In this document: positions 1 through 10,689 of the stretch, in pieces | How positions within the stretch are numbered: position 1 is the first letter of the stretch | How the letters are laid out: each line of letters opens with the position of its first letter | The notes under the pieces: model-generated | What the model was told of the DNA's origin: nothing | What the model saw: only the letters and a program-made list of their open reading frames with translations | Database searches by the model: none | Assembly (NCBI RefSeq): GCF_030272615.1 | Contig: NC_081405.1 | Location: 568,103,095-568,167,094, forward strand | Source: Cryptomeria japonica | Lineage: Eukaryota > Streptophyta > Pinopsida > Cupressales > Cupressaceae | Length of the DNA: 64,000 nucleotides | Direction: 5' to 3' | Translations under genes and position numbers: made by a program

Positions 1-964
1 AATACATAGCACCTCCTAAACAGTCCATCAAATCCTCTATTCTAGGAATAGGAAACCTATACCTTATGGTGATCCTATTGATTGCCCTTGAATCAGTGCA
101 AAGTCTCCACTTACCTCCCTTCTTTGATGCTAGCACCACCAGGACTGCACATGGGCTGATGCTCTTCTTGAGCAGTCTTTGTTCCAATATCTCCTGCACT
201 TGCCTTGCCACCTCCTTGTTTTGGTCAGGTGTGAGCTTATATGTAGGTTTATTAGGTAGGGATGCACCGGGAACAAAGTCTATTTGATGGCTTATAGACC
301 TTCTTGGTGGGAGTGTTGCAGGTGCTCCATCACTCACTATGTCCTTATACTCTTGCAACATTTGCTTCACCTCCTTGGGTACCTCTGCTTGCAACTTGTC
401 TTCCTCCTCATTTGGCTTCACCAAGATAGCACACCTCACTATCTCCTCCTCATGTAGCAAGTGTAAGAACTCTTTACCAGTAGCCAATAAGACACTAGGT
501 GTTCTTGAAGTTCCCTCTTCATTCTCTATCAAAGACTGAATCTTAAAGGTCTTGCTATCCTTCTTGAAGGAAATGGAGTTCTCCTCTCCATCATATATCA
601 CCTTCCTATCAAATTGCCAGGGTCTACCTAGCAATAGGTGACAGGCATCCATGGGTAACACATCACAAAGGATCTTATCCTTGTATCCTCCAATAGAAAA
701 CTCTACCCAAGTCTGTTCATTGACTAGCCCACTCTGCTCTTGATTCAACCATGTCACCTTGTAAGGGTTAGTGTGGGGTATCCTTGTGAGTTTCAACTTC
801 TTGGCTGCCTCCTCTGATATTATGTTATCAGTTGACCCTGAATCAACTATCACCTTGCAAACTTTACCAAGGATCTTGCATCTCACTCTAAAAAATGTTC
901 TCCTATGCTTAGGTTCATTCTTAACTTGGTGTCTTATCAAGACCCTATTGAATATTAGATTTTC
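1..964 (-). pseudogene. pol: Element A protease and start of reverse transcriptase
   Basis: The frame stays open from 964 to the left edge. Near 845-830 it encodes an aspartic protease site, VDSGSTDNIISEEAA. Further on it has MDACHLLLGRPWQFD, the usual C-terminal part of a gypsy protease. From about 300 it enters an RT N-terminal segment with SPCAVLVVLASKKGG and RFPIPRIEDLMD. This is typical Ty3/gypsy order. The catalytic YxDD of RT would lie beyond the left edge. It shares a frame with gag and is separated from it only by a TGA at 965-967, so it was probably one polyprotein. I mark it broken because of that stop. Confidence 0.85.
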
Positions 965-2143
965 TCAGATCTCTGATTTAATATGGTATACCTCAGGTGT
1001 CTTACTTCTTGATGTGTCTTCATAAGCATAAGCAACCCTCTTTCCACTGTTTGATGAGGTCAACTTGTCAAGGCATCTATAGGCCGGGTGTCCCAATTGT
1101 CCACAGTTGTAATATTTCATGGTTGCAAAGTAGGAGTTACCCCTGCCGGTACCTCTACCCCTACTTGGACCCCCTTGTGCCCCTCTTCCTCTAGAATGGC
1201 CTCCTCTGAGATTGGCTTCATTGCTATGTTCAGTCAACTTGGATTCTCCTTGGTTCCTTTGCTCATTTGCCTTGCTTTGGTAACCTCCTTGGCGATTCAT
1301 TTGATCTCTACCTCTGCCTCTACCCTTGCTATTAGAGTCTCCTTTTCTTTTGTTCCTCTCTTCCAACTTTGTAGCAAGCTAATGAAATTTTTGGATAGTG
1401 GTAGGAGTCCATAGGCTTATCTCCTCTTGAATGTTCCACTTTAGGCTACTTAGATACCTGGCCACCTTGATAGATTCAACTTCTTGGACTTTGGATCTAA
1501 GACAAAGCTTTCGAAATTCTTTAGTGTAGGAGGTCACATCAAGATCTTTTTGCTTCAATCCCTGTCTTTTCTTATGAAGTTGGACTTCATAATCCTCTGG
1601 CAAGTAGTTCTCCTTGATCTTACTCACCATGGCCTTCCAATTTGCAATAGGTAGCTTCCCCATGCTAACTCTCTCTTCTTGCAGATACTTCCACCATGTC
1701 AAAGCTACTCCCCTTAATCTTGATTTTGCAACCTTAACCTTTTGAGCTTTTGTCACTCCCTCACACTCAAAGTGATTATCCATACGCTCAATCCATTCCA
1801 TGATAGTGTCAATGTCCATCCTTCCAATGAAATGTGGCAATCCTTTGAAAGCTTTGGTGTTCAAAGCCTTAATAGCCTTTACAAAAGGTTTTTCATTAAA
1901 CAAGGGGTCTGGTTTAGGAATAATGTCATCTATATCTATAGTTTTCTTGCCTTTATCCTTGGTGTCTTCACCCCAAGGTTCATGTGTCCTCTGATCCACC
2001 ACTTCCAGCAGCTTATCCCTTATCTCGCTGATAGCTTCTTCAAGGAGTCTATTCTTCTCCTTCTGCTCTTCTACCTCCCTAGCCAGCTCTACATTAGTTA
2101 CCATTCTACTCTCCCCTACTGATTCACCAGAGTATAGAGACAT
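965..2143 (-). pseudogene. gag: Element A Gag with zinc knuckle
   Basis: The Gag (capsid and nucleocapsid) starts at ATG 2141-2143. Residues about 110-240 show a retrotransposon Gag core (GLPHFIGRMDIDTIMEWIER, then RGVALTWWKYL). An amber codon (TAG, 1379-1381) interrupts the frame just after that core, and the same frame resumes at once. It continues through an Arg/Gly-rich stretch to a CCHC knuckle, YYNCGQLGHPAYRC. A second stop (TGA, 965-967) precedes the protease. Both fit single C-to-T changes (CAG to TAG, CGA to TGA). Otherwise gag-pro-pol is one intact frame, suggesting fairly recent decay. Confidence 0.85.
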
Positions 2144-2165
2144 GCATGATCCACCAAATCTTTAA

Positions 2166-2180
2166 CTGGCTCTGATACCA
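2166..2180 (-). promoter_or_regulatory. Element A primer binding site (initiator tRNA-Met type)
   Basis: The minus strand reads TGGTATCAGAGCCAG, the common plant PBS matching the 3' end of initiator tRNA-Met. It starts three bases after the LTR end (CCCATCA, ending at 2184), which fixes that LTR boundary. Confidence 0.9.
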
Positions 2181-2470
2181 ATTTGATGGGATAGGGTTTG
2201 GGATAGACTAGCCTAGCCTATGCTCTTGGATCCTTTCCTTGGATCACCAGGTGTTCTACCCACACCCTAGGGTATCTAGGAATTCCCCTTCTTGTGGAAT
2301 CCCCTGACCATGCCCAAACCACCCACCAACAACTTGAACTACTTCTCCTAAAGTCTCACCTACTCATGAAACTCAAAGAACCCTTACTTAGGCTAATAAG
2401 GGTTTAGCTTGTTCCACACCTTCTTAGGTCCTAACAAGGATAGGACAGGTCTAAGACATGGTTTTCTATC

Positions 2471-3467
2471 TATTAGGGTTCCCACAGATACTGAGAGGGG
2501 GGGTGAATCAGTATCTGACCGGTTATGAGATTTTCTAAAACCTGAATATGCAGAATATAAAGTAACAGTATACCGGTATGCAAGAATTAATGCAAACAAC
2601 AAAATCAAAAGCATCCACATGAAAAGAACACCATAACACAAGATGTTTAGCGTGGAAACCCAGTGCGGGAAAAACCTCGGTGGGATTTGTGACCCACAAT
2701 ATTCACTTACTAGCCAATAAGAGAATATTACTTACAATAGGGGCCTGCACATGCAGGAAGGCCAACTGCCTAGAGCTCACTGCTCAACAAGAAGTCACAC
2801 TGACTTACAAAGAGGATTTACACAAATCCAATATTCTGTACTACTTTACATTAGCATCTTCAATGCCAGATTCAGTACCAGTTCTTGCTCTATTCTTTAC
2901 ATATACCCTTGACCTACAATTCGCACATTAGGTCTGCCTTATATTTTTTTTATTACATACTCTCTATATCCTACAAATGCCTACAATGATCTCTTTTATA
3001 TACAAGAGTCATTTTACAATTTGCCAAGTTGGCTTACAATGATAAACAAAATATTACATATCAAAAATCCTGTCGGCCTCTATGCCGGTATACATATTTC
3101 CTTCTGTGCTGGTGTACATCTTCTGTGCTGGTGTCGATGTACATTGATTTTGTTGATGCCAGTGCACTGTTCTGTTTGAGTAATGCTTAGCCAGTATAAT
3201 GTCTTTGTCGGTGCCATAGGATTGCAAGGTTGCCTATGTAATGCTTTGCCAGTATAATGTCTTTGTCAGTGCCATAGGATTGCAAGGTTGCCTGTCTAAT
3301 GCTTTGCCGGTATAATGTCTTTGTCGGTGCCATAGGATTGCAAGGTTGCCTGTGTAATGCTTTGCCGGTATAATGTCTTTGCCGGTGCCATAGGATTGCA
3401 AGGTTTCCATCAATGACAAAACCTTCAATCACACACAATGTCTCATTGGAGTGGCCATATGCCAACA
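2471..3467 (-). repeat. B1 3' LTR
   Basis: This 997-bp LTR has lost the G of its terminal TG (TATTAGGG in place of TGTTAGGG at 2471). It ends GCCAACA at 3467. It carries a CAGATACTGA/TCAGTATCTG hairpin next to its U5 end, a TATA-like site on the minus strand near 2990-3003, and four copies of a 58-bp tandem unit. It closely matches the partner LTR at 8382-9365. Confidence 0.92.
3181..3405. repeat. 58-bp tandem repeat, four copies, in B1 3' LTR
   Basis: Units start at 3181, 3239, 3297 and 3355, each beginning TAATGCTTTGCCGGTATAAT. The last is truncated. Copies differ mainly at CCGGT sites (CCAGT, TCGGT, TCAGT), as expected from CpG decay. The LTRs of B2 lack this array. Confidence 0.95.
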
Positions 3468-3469
3468 AT

Positions 3470-3481
3470 CTCCCCCTTTGG
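3470..3481 (-). promoter_or_regulatory. B1 polypurine tract, with a second copy at 3614-3625
   Basis: The minus strand reads CCAAAGGGGGAG two bases before the 3' LTR, where plus-strand DNA synthesis is primed. The same 12-mer occurs about 145 bp inside the element at 3614-3625. The region 3482-3831 is otherwise noncoding 3' sequence. Confidence 0.8.
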
Positions 3482-3831
3482 CATTGATGGCAACACTCAT
3501 GAGAAATTTCAAAAAGAAATCCAAAAATGTGTTTACCCAAAAAAATGTTACCAAAAATATGAGGGCTCCCCCTGAGCATGTGATCCCTATATTTTGAATT
3601 TTCTCATCTACTACTCCCCCTTTGGCATCAATGACAAAGGTTAGTAGATTTGTAGTTGTACCAATACATAACCTCAACCTTGTAGTTGGGTAGTTATTAG
3701 CTGAAGAATATCTCCCAAAATTAAGTTTATACCATCCATAAACTTCTTTCTCTCCTTTATTGCTATCTCAGTTCTGTGTACTGTACCGGTGAGATGCTGC
3801 AAGTGCTCTATCGGTGTTTTGCTACCCTGTT

Positions 3832-6800
3832 TTAGTGATCTGAGATTTCCTTACGCAGAGATGCTAAATAGTCCAATCTTGGACTTAGTTTAGATCTCAA
3901 AATTTTTGCCTTGTTTATTATTTTCTCTTTTTCTCTTTCTAATTTAAGCAATTCTTCCTCAAAATTTGTTATCTTTTCCTCAAAAACTGACAATGTATCA
4001 GGTGAGTTAACAAAATTATCAGCAAGTTTATTGATCTCTTCCTGTACCTTGCTCATCTTTTTATCTACATCCGTGGTCAAAAAGCTTATCTTACAAGTGT
4101 CTTTATAAAGAGTTTTGTGCTCTTTCAATATATTGCACAGTTCTGGTAGAAGTGTGTCAAATTCCCTGATACACTTCTTTATTCCTTCCTCAAAGAATTT
4201 TTGTTTTTCTTTTTGTACACTTTCCTTTACAGTTTCTACCTTTGATTGCTCAAAATTTCCAAAAATATATTTACAAAGTGTATCCAACTAGCCTAAAGAA
4301 TCTTTGTTGGCTATATTACAATTTGGAGCTATTAATTTCAAAATTGGAATTGAATCATCTATTGCTTTATATGCTTGTGAGCTATAATCAGTTATTTTCT
4401 TGATAGAATCGAGCAATACCTCTGTTACATTTGATGATGACCCAGTAAACTGAGTGCCGGTGGAAGGGACCATGCTGGTATTGACCTCTGGTAGGTCTGT
4501 TTGTGTCTCCACAATTTTCCTTACATCATTTCTTACTGGTGGCATCTATGCTTGAGCCTTTAGCTTTATTGGTTGCTCTATTTGTGTTCCAGATTCCTTC
4601 TTTTTCTTTGAATCTGCTACTGGTTGCTCTTGGTTTCCTGTTGCCGGTTGCTCTTGGTTTCCTGTTGCCGATTGCTCCTTATTATTAGATTTCTCTGTGG
4701 TATCCTTATCTACCACTATGTTGATTTCTTGAGTATCAACATTCACAGTATATAGGAGTTCAGGATTAGGATTGTTATCCTCTGTGTCCATGCTCTCAGC
4801 TACCGGTTGATCTTCTGCAGTTGTTTTTACCGGTGGAGTATTTAAAGGAGGTGGGGGTAAGTTGTCTCTAATCTTGATACTTGGCGGTGCACCAACTTTA
4901 CCTTTCCCTTTGTCTTATTGATATACCAGAATGGGCTTGGGATTCATATATTCTTCTTGTTTTTCTTTTTCAACCAAGAATCTATCCCAACCATCTTCTG
5001 TTTTGGTTGAGACTTTAGTAACTCTACCTGCCATTAATGATATTTGCCGGTGTGCATTGGAAAAGACTGTCTGGTTGGCTTGAGCTATCAAATCATCAAT
5101 TTCCTTAGGTGAGTTGGCCGGGTATACTGCAAGTAATTTTTCTATTTTTATTTTCTTATCCAACTCAATTATTCCTTGCCTTCTGGCCTCAAGTCTCTTA
5201 TATAATTCATCAAGAATTTCATTTAGGACTTGCATCAAAAACTTTTTATACATGTCCATGTGTAGTATAACACTTTCCTCAATTTGTCCTTTCTCATCTT
5301 CTGATAGGGTGTCATAGATTTTCCCTATGTTTTTCAATTTTTCTTCCACTGTGATTTCATCTAGTAATATGTCAAAAGGGGCCAAGTCAGTGTCTATCTT
5401 CTTCTTCCTTTTAGGGGTCAGCTTTTTCTTAGGTGTGGCTTTCTTGACTAGAGACCTCATAGCTTGTCCTTCTAGGTGAAGGAGTGGATACTGGTGAGGG
5501 GTCTCTTTTCCTCACAACTCTTTTGAAAGTTGCTGGCATATCTCCTTCTAAGGAGGTATCTACCGGTGATAGATGAGTTTCAGGCTGTTGGGCTGCCAAC
5601 TCATCTTCTGTTATGCCGGTTTTCTTTAGTACATCATCTTTTAAGGCTTTTGCTTGCCTGCTTCCTTTCCTCATAGATGCCTCAACTTTCTTTACTCTCT
5701 TTTTGGATTGAATTTGAATTTCAATGTGCTCAGCACTACCAAATACTTCTTCCTTTGGTTCATGGGGGGCTTCCAGAAGTGCTTTGGCATAGGTTTCCAC
5801 TATGTGGTCATCTATTTCATACCCCATTTCTGTAACCCAAATTGTTCTTGGGATGACTGCTTCCATCCAGATTTCATCCTTGTATTTGTTGACAATTTCC
5901 TGTGATAGTCTGATCCTCTTATTCATTTTGACCTTTAGTGCTTGAAAATACTCATGGATATTCTTTTCTTTGTTTTCACCGATGTTGTTGAATAAGTCAG
6001 ACAATTGTTTTCCTACCGGTATGTCAAATCCAAAATCCTTGTTGCCTATACCGGGAGCCTATTTGGTTATATGTAGCATTAAGAATACAAGCAAATTTCC
6101 AAATCTAAAGGTTCCTTTCTTATCCTTCTTGATTTTTGCTAAGTTATCAATTAACTCATCTTTCAACCATTCACAGATGTCAATTTTTACATTGTTCTTA
6201 ACCATGTCATAAGCACTTTTTATGCATAAACTGGAAAGAAAATTAAGCCTATTTGCATGAGTATCTTTGTAACCTAGAATCATGCTAATGAATCTTACAT
6301 TTGTATTGGTTACATCATTAACCCTCAATGATCTTTTGTCTGATGTTGCACCAGTTAGTTTCGTTACTAGGTCATTGGAGACCTTCTTGGTTTGGTCGGG
6401 TCTGGTACCAATGGAAGGTAACCCTATTACTGCTTTCACAGCTACCTTTGTAATTTTATGTACTGAGTCAAGCCAAAAGAATGAGCCATGTACCCTATTG
6501 AGAACTATCCTAATCACTTCCTTGGGAAATTTAGGAATGCAGAGGATTTCAGTGAATCCTAGGGTTTCAACAATTTGGTGTTCAGGTTTCACATTTCCAG
6601 CATTGTCACATATAACAGATTTGTACATGTCTTTGATTTCTTCATCACCTAATTCCTCTATGTTGCAATGAATGTACATTCTAGGGTCTTCTGCATAAAC
6701 AACACCCTTTGGAATTTGGGAAAAAGCATCTGTGTTGTCATCTTTCTTAGCTACCTCGGGAACTAGCTCAAACACGGGCCTAGGTTGTTTTATAACCTCG

Positions 6801-6847
6801 ACTATTGTAGGGTTTGCTATGAATTCAGGTGCAGAGGAGGATGCCAT
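3832..6847 (-). pseudogene. B1 ORF2: long protein of unknown function
   Basis: It starts at ATG 6847 (MASSSAPEFIANPTIVEVIK). The first part, to about 6060, is predicted globular and contains VHGSFFWLDSVHKITK, IGLPSIG and FRFGNLLVFLMLH. After TAG at 6059-6061 the frame resumes with ALKVKMNKRIRLSQEIVNKY and TEMGYEIDD. The middle is Lys/Ser-rich. A frameshift near 5460-5480 moves it to a second frame, which runs to 3832 with two further stops (4915, about 4546). The C-terminal third is a predicted coiled coil rich in Glu and Lys. I recognise no enzyme motif. Relatives occur in B2 (50277-51732), F (35774-36373) and L (42283-42579). Without the lesions it would be roughly 1000 residues. Confidence 0.75.
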
Positions 6848-7153
6848 GATGATAAATACCTTTTACTGCCTTTGGATGGACTGATTGCTGAAGTGCTTTT
6901 GCCTCTCTTCTTGGAATGCCTTAGCTCAGAAATCTTCGTGCTCTCTGGAAGTTTGAATTCACAGTGAAATGAAATGGAGCCAAAAACTTAATTTATAAAG
7001 CCTTTTCTACCACCTACCACATTAATTGTCTGCCGGTGATGTATTAACTCAACTTTATTTGCCGATAATGAAGGATTTTCAACTTCTTTTCTCTAACCAA
7101 GGGAATAATAGCACATGTGTCATTAAATTGCCAAACCCTCAAGATAATTTTCT

Positions 7154-8310
7154 TCAATTTGATGAAGAACATCCTGTCGGTAGAGCATTGCTTTGTCCTG
7201 TCGGTGGAGCATCATATCGTCCTTCCGGTGAAGTATTTGTTGGTTCTACCAGTGGAGGAGTAACCCCAATATTTAGATTACCTTTTCTAATCCATTGCTT
7301 TGAAAATTCTTGCTTAACCTCTTCAACCTTTTCTTTACCTTTCAAGCTAGTACTTTTGTTATCTACCGGTGTACCTTTGCTTCTACAGAATTTTGCAATA
7401 TGACCAATTTTGTTACATGCATAACAAGTTACATTATTTTTCTGAATAGCTTTCCCATAACCTATGCCGGTTTGTGTTCTGCATTTATTTGATAAATGAC
7501 CAAATCTTCCACAAACATAACATCTTACATTCATTCTGCAATTTTCAGAGTTATGACCAATTTTGTTGCATTTGGTGCATTGACCGGTGGGAGGATTGAT
7601 GTTCTGATAATTCCTAGATCTACATTCATTTGTTTATGACCATATATATTACAGTTAAAGCATTTTCCATTGAATTTGTAAATATTAGAGGGTCTTAACG
7701 GTTTGCTTTGATCCTAGGTATTTGCAGTACTGGAGCTTTCTCCAACTTCAAATCCAACTCTAGAAGTATCACCTTTGGGTTTTTGATTCTTCAATAAGGT
7801 ACCAAGTTCTTTTGAGCTTTTCTTGAATTCTTCTTTGTGTTGCTTTGCAGTTTCCAATTCCCTTTCCAAGATCTCTTTTTGTCTCATTAGTTCATTCGAG
7901 TCATTTTGAGTATGCATCAGATCTATCTTCAACATATCATTTTCATAGCTAAGTCTTGTGTTCTCATTTGCTGCATCACTTAGTCTTCTGGTCAATTCTT
8001 CTTCATTCCTCTTTCTGTCCTCAATCTCTTTGCAGAATCTCATAGTCATATCCTGCATTTCATTTTTTGTTGTCATGATCTCTTGTTTCAATTTGCTCAT
8101 CATATCATTTAATGATTCCTTTTCATCATTTTCATTTTGCAACTTTTCACAAATTTCTCTTCTCTTGTTTCTTGTAATAGTAAGATTTTCTTGAAGTGCC
8201 TGAATAATGTCCTGAGCTGCTTTTAAATCATCTTCTAATTTGATATTTTTCAACTTCTCTGCATCATAGTCAGTAAGAGCTCCTTCAAGTTACTTCATCA
8301 GATTTTCCAT
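7154..8310 (-). pseudogene. gag: B1 ORF1: Gag-like coiled-coil protein with CCHC knuckles
   Basis: It probably starts at ATG 8308-8310 (MENLMK), the same start as in B2. A TAA at 8293-8295 follows after six codons (a CAA in B2). About 180 residues of heptad-like coiled coil follow. The C-terminal part has CCHC knuckles: KCFNCNIYGHK (interrupted by a frameshift), QCTKCNKIGHNSENC, RCYVCGRFGHLSNKC and TCYACNKIGHIAKFC. A Pro/Thr-rich tail ends at 7154. RNA binding and particle assembly are inferred. I see no classical capsid core. The 306 bp to ORF2 hold no further ORF. Confidence 0.8.
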
Positions 8311-8367
8311 CTTTATCGGTGTCAAGATCTTCCTCAAGCTATTAGGCTTCTGAAAGTAGAGGACCAA

Positions 8368-8379
8368 GCTCTGATACCA
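8368..8379 (-). promoter_or_regulatory. B1 primer binding site
   Basis: The minus strand reads TGGTATCAGAGC, the initiator tRNA-Met type PBS, two bases after the LTR end at 8382. Confidence 0.92.
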
Positions 8380-8381
8380 AT

Positions 8382-9365
8382 TGTTAGGGTTCCCACAGAT
8401 ACTGAGAGGTGGGGGGTGAATCAGTATCTGATCGGTTATGAGATTTTCTAAAACCTGAATATGCAGAATATAAAGTAACAGTATACCGGTATGCAAGAAT
8501 TAATGCAAATAACAAAATCAAAAGCATCCACATGAAAAGAACACCATAACACAAGATGTTTAGCGAGGAAACCCAGTGTGGGATTTGTGACCCACAATAT
8601 TCACTTACTGGCCAATAAGAGAATATTACTTACAATAGGGGCCTGCACATGGAGGAAGGCCAACTGCCTAGAGCTCACTGCTCAACAAGAAGTCACACTG
8701 ACTTACAAAGAGGATTTACACAAATCCAATATTCTGTACTGCTTTACAATAGCATCTTCAATGCCAGATTCAGTACCGGTTCTTGCTCTATTCTTTACAT
8801 ATACCCTTGACCTACAATTCGCACATTAGGTCTGCCTTATATTTTTTTTATTACATACTCTCTATATCCTACAAATGCCTACAATGATCTCTTTTATATA
8901 CAAGAATCATTTTACAATTTGCCAAGTCAACTTACAATGATAAACAAAATATTACATATCAAAAATCCTATCGGCCTTTATGCCGGTATACATATTTCCT
9001 TCTATGCCGGTGTACATCTTCTGTGCCGGTGCCGGTGTACATTGATTTTGTTGATGCCGGTGCACTATTCTGTTTGAGTAATGCTTAGCTGGTATAATGT
9101 CTTTGTCGGTGCCATAGGATGGCAAGGTTTCCTATGTAATGCTTTGCCGGTATAATGTCTTTGCCGGTGCCATAGGATTGCAAGGTTGCTTGTGTAATGC
9201 TTTGCCGGTATAATGTCTTTGCTGATGCCATAGGATTGCAAGGTTGCCTATGTAATGCTTTGCTGGTATAATGTCTTTGCCAGTGCCATAGGATTGCAAG
9301 GTTGCCATCAATGACAAAACCTTCAATCACACACAATGTCTCATTGGAGTGTCCATATGCCAACA
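8382..9365 (-). repeat. B1 5' LTR
   Basis: This 984-bp LTR starts TGTTAGGG in plus view and ends GCCAACA, followed by the TSD CTATC. It contains the U5 hairpin at about 8396-8430, a TATA-like site on the minus strand near 8890-8903, and the 58-bp array at 9079-9303. Confidence 0.93.
9079..9303. repeat. 58-bp tandem repeat, four copies, in B1 5' LTR
   Basis: Units start at 9079, 9137, 9195 and 9253 and match those at 3181-3405. Substitutions again concentrate in the CCGGT motifs. The copy number is the same in both LTRs, so the array predates insertion. Confidence 0.95.
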
Positions 9366-10689
9366 CTATCCATTTATGTGCCCCCAAGAGGTTTCAACCT
9401 TCCAACCCCTTACGGATTTCACTATTTTGTCTTTTTCCTACAAAATAGGGCTACAAGGAATGTGCCCAATTAGGCCTCCTATCCGGACTTTTAGGGCCCC
9501 CTCTTGCAAATGATGCATATGCCTATGAAACTTCCCAAAAGACTTGCTATTCATTTGGCAAGGGCTCAAGGATTTTTCTAGTTTTGGGCCTCCAAGTGTC
9601 TGCACACTACCCTAGATGAATTTTGAGGTTTTTAAGGGTTTTAAAGAGGGTTTTTAAGCCTGCCAAGGTCATAGTGTAGGTTTGTTGATTTCACTACCTT
9701 TTCTAGATTGGTGGAAACTCTTCCTTCTCACCAATGGTGCTCCATTCACCCCTCTACAACCCCTCCAAAGGGTGCATCCTCCTCTAACCTTCCTTGCTCT
9801 CCTGGACCTCTGCACTTTAACCCTTCCTATCCAGGCACTGTCTAGTCTTGCCTAGGAGTGGGTCTTTGGTTGGCCTCCCTGCATCTTCAAGGGCCTTACT
9901 TGCTTTGAAGTAATGTATAGGGATTTTACTCCTATTCCCCATGGCTTCATGGTGATTCCACAATGGGGAAAGGAGTTAACATCCCATTTTCTCAAAACAA
10001 TCCCAAACTAGATAGTGAGAAAGTAATTTACAAAATATTTACAAACACACCAAACTTGCAAAACAAAACCTAATATAAATGCTCACAATGGAAGTAAATA
10101 CACCATACAAGACTCTTAACACAGATTTGCTTGAAGATCAATCCATTAATAATATTTCCTTACTCCATTTGTGTCGACTAGTAACAAAATTGCAGTCACA
10201 GTCAAGTCACTTTTCTTGGGCTGTACAACAATTGACATCAAACCCATTATCTTAGGGTTTTCAACTACTTATACTACCCTTTCCTCAGTCTATGTGCCCC
10301 TATTATGGTTGTCCATGCTAAACTAAATATCTTGACCTACAAGGTGGAAAAGTTGCTTGACAGCTTTGAAAAGTTGTCATGCAACTTTTGCAACTTTTGA
10401 GCAACTTTCTCAATGTTGTTTTTCTTTACTCCTAGGCCCACATTGGGCTATCCTAAGGACACCACCATGCTAAGAAGGACCCTAAACACCTCAAAGGCAC
10501 ACATACCCTCTACTTTCAAGAAAAACTCCACTTTGACTTATGACCCTAGGACCTCAACTAGGACCAATGAGCACATGACTCTTATTTTATATACAATGGC
10601 TTCTTAAAGAAGCAAGAACACAATCAAAATCAAATGGTGGTATCCCTTTGAAGGGTGCTCCTGCACCACAAAAACACACTGAATCATCA

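Larger units (their letters stand above)
2471..9365 (-). mobile_element. Element B1: complete non-autonomous LTR retrotransposon
   Basis: The LTRs are 2471-3467 and 8382-9365. A perfect 5-bp TSD, CTATC, lies at 2466-2470 and 9366-9370. The PBS is at 8368-8379 and the PPT at 3470-3481. The internal region of about 4.9 kb holds two open regions. ORF1 is a coiled coil plus CCHC knuckles. ORF2 is a long protein I cannot assign to any standard Gag or Pol domain. I see no protease, integrase, RT or RNase H motif. The PBS and LTR layout resemble Ty1/copia, so it presumably used the enzymes of a copia element. It is inserted in the LTR of A. Confidence 0.9.
1..10689 (-). mobile_element. Element A: Ty3/gypsy retrotransposon, partial, interrupted by B1
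   Basis: On the minus strand the order is LTR, PBS, gag, zinc knuckle, protease and the start of reverse transcriptase, which runs off the left edge. The LTR begins TGATGGGATAGGG (plus view) at 2184 and is split at 2470/9371 by B1. The other LTR end is placed near 10689 because the sequence there ends CATCA, matching TGATG at 2184; this end is approximate. Removing B1 leaves an LTR of about 1.6 kb. The second LTR lies outside the window, so no TSD can be checked. Confidence 0.8.
2184..10689 (-). repeat. LTR of element A, split by B1
   Basis: LTR sequence occupies 2184-2470 and 9371-10689. CTATC occurs at both edges of B1, so the two parts were once joined. A TATA-like stretch on the minus strand (TGTATATAAAATAAG, about 10585-10600) could be the LTR promoter. 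No coding region is seen in 9371-10689. The right boundary is uncertain by tens of bases. Confidence 0.65.

Noticed and set aside
3181-3405. Regular 58-bp repeats that might suggest a CRISPR array
   Set aside because: The whole unit is repeated with no variable spacers, and it lies inside an LTR present twice.
3187-3677. Overlapping small ORFs across the B1 LTR
   Set aside because: They are translations of the 58-bp tandem units and LTR sequence in several frames; the repeat explains them.
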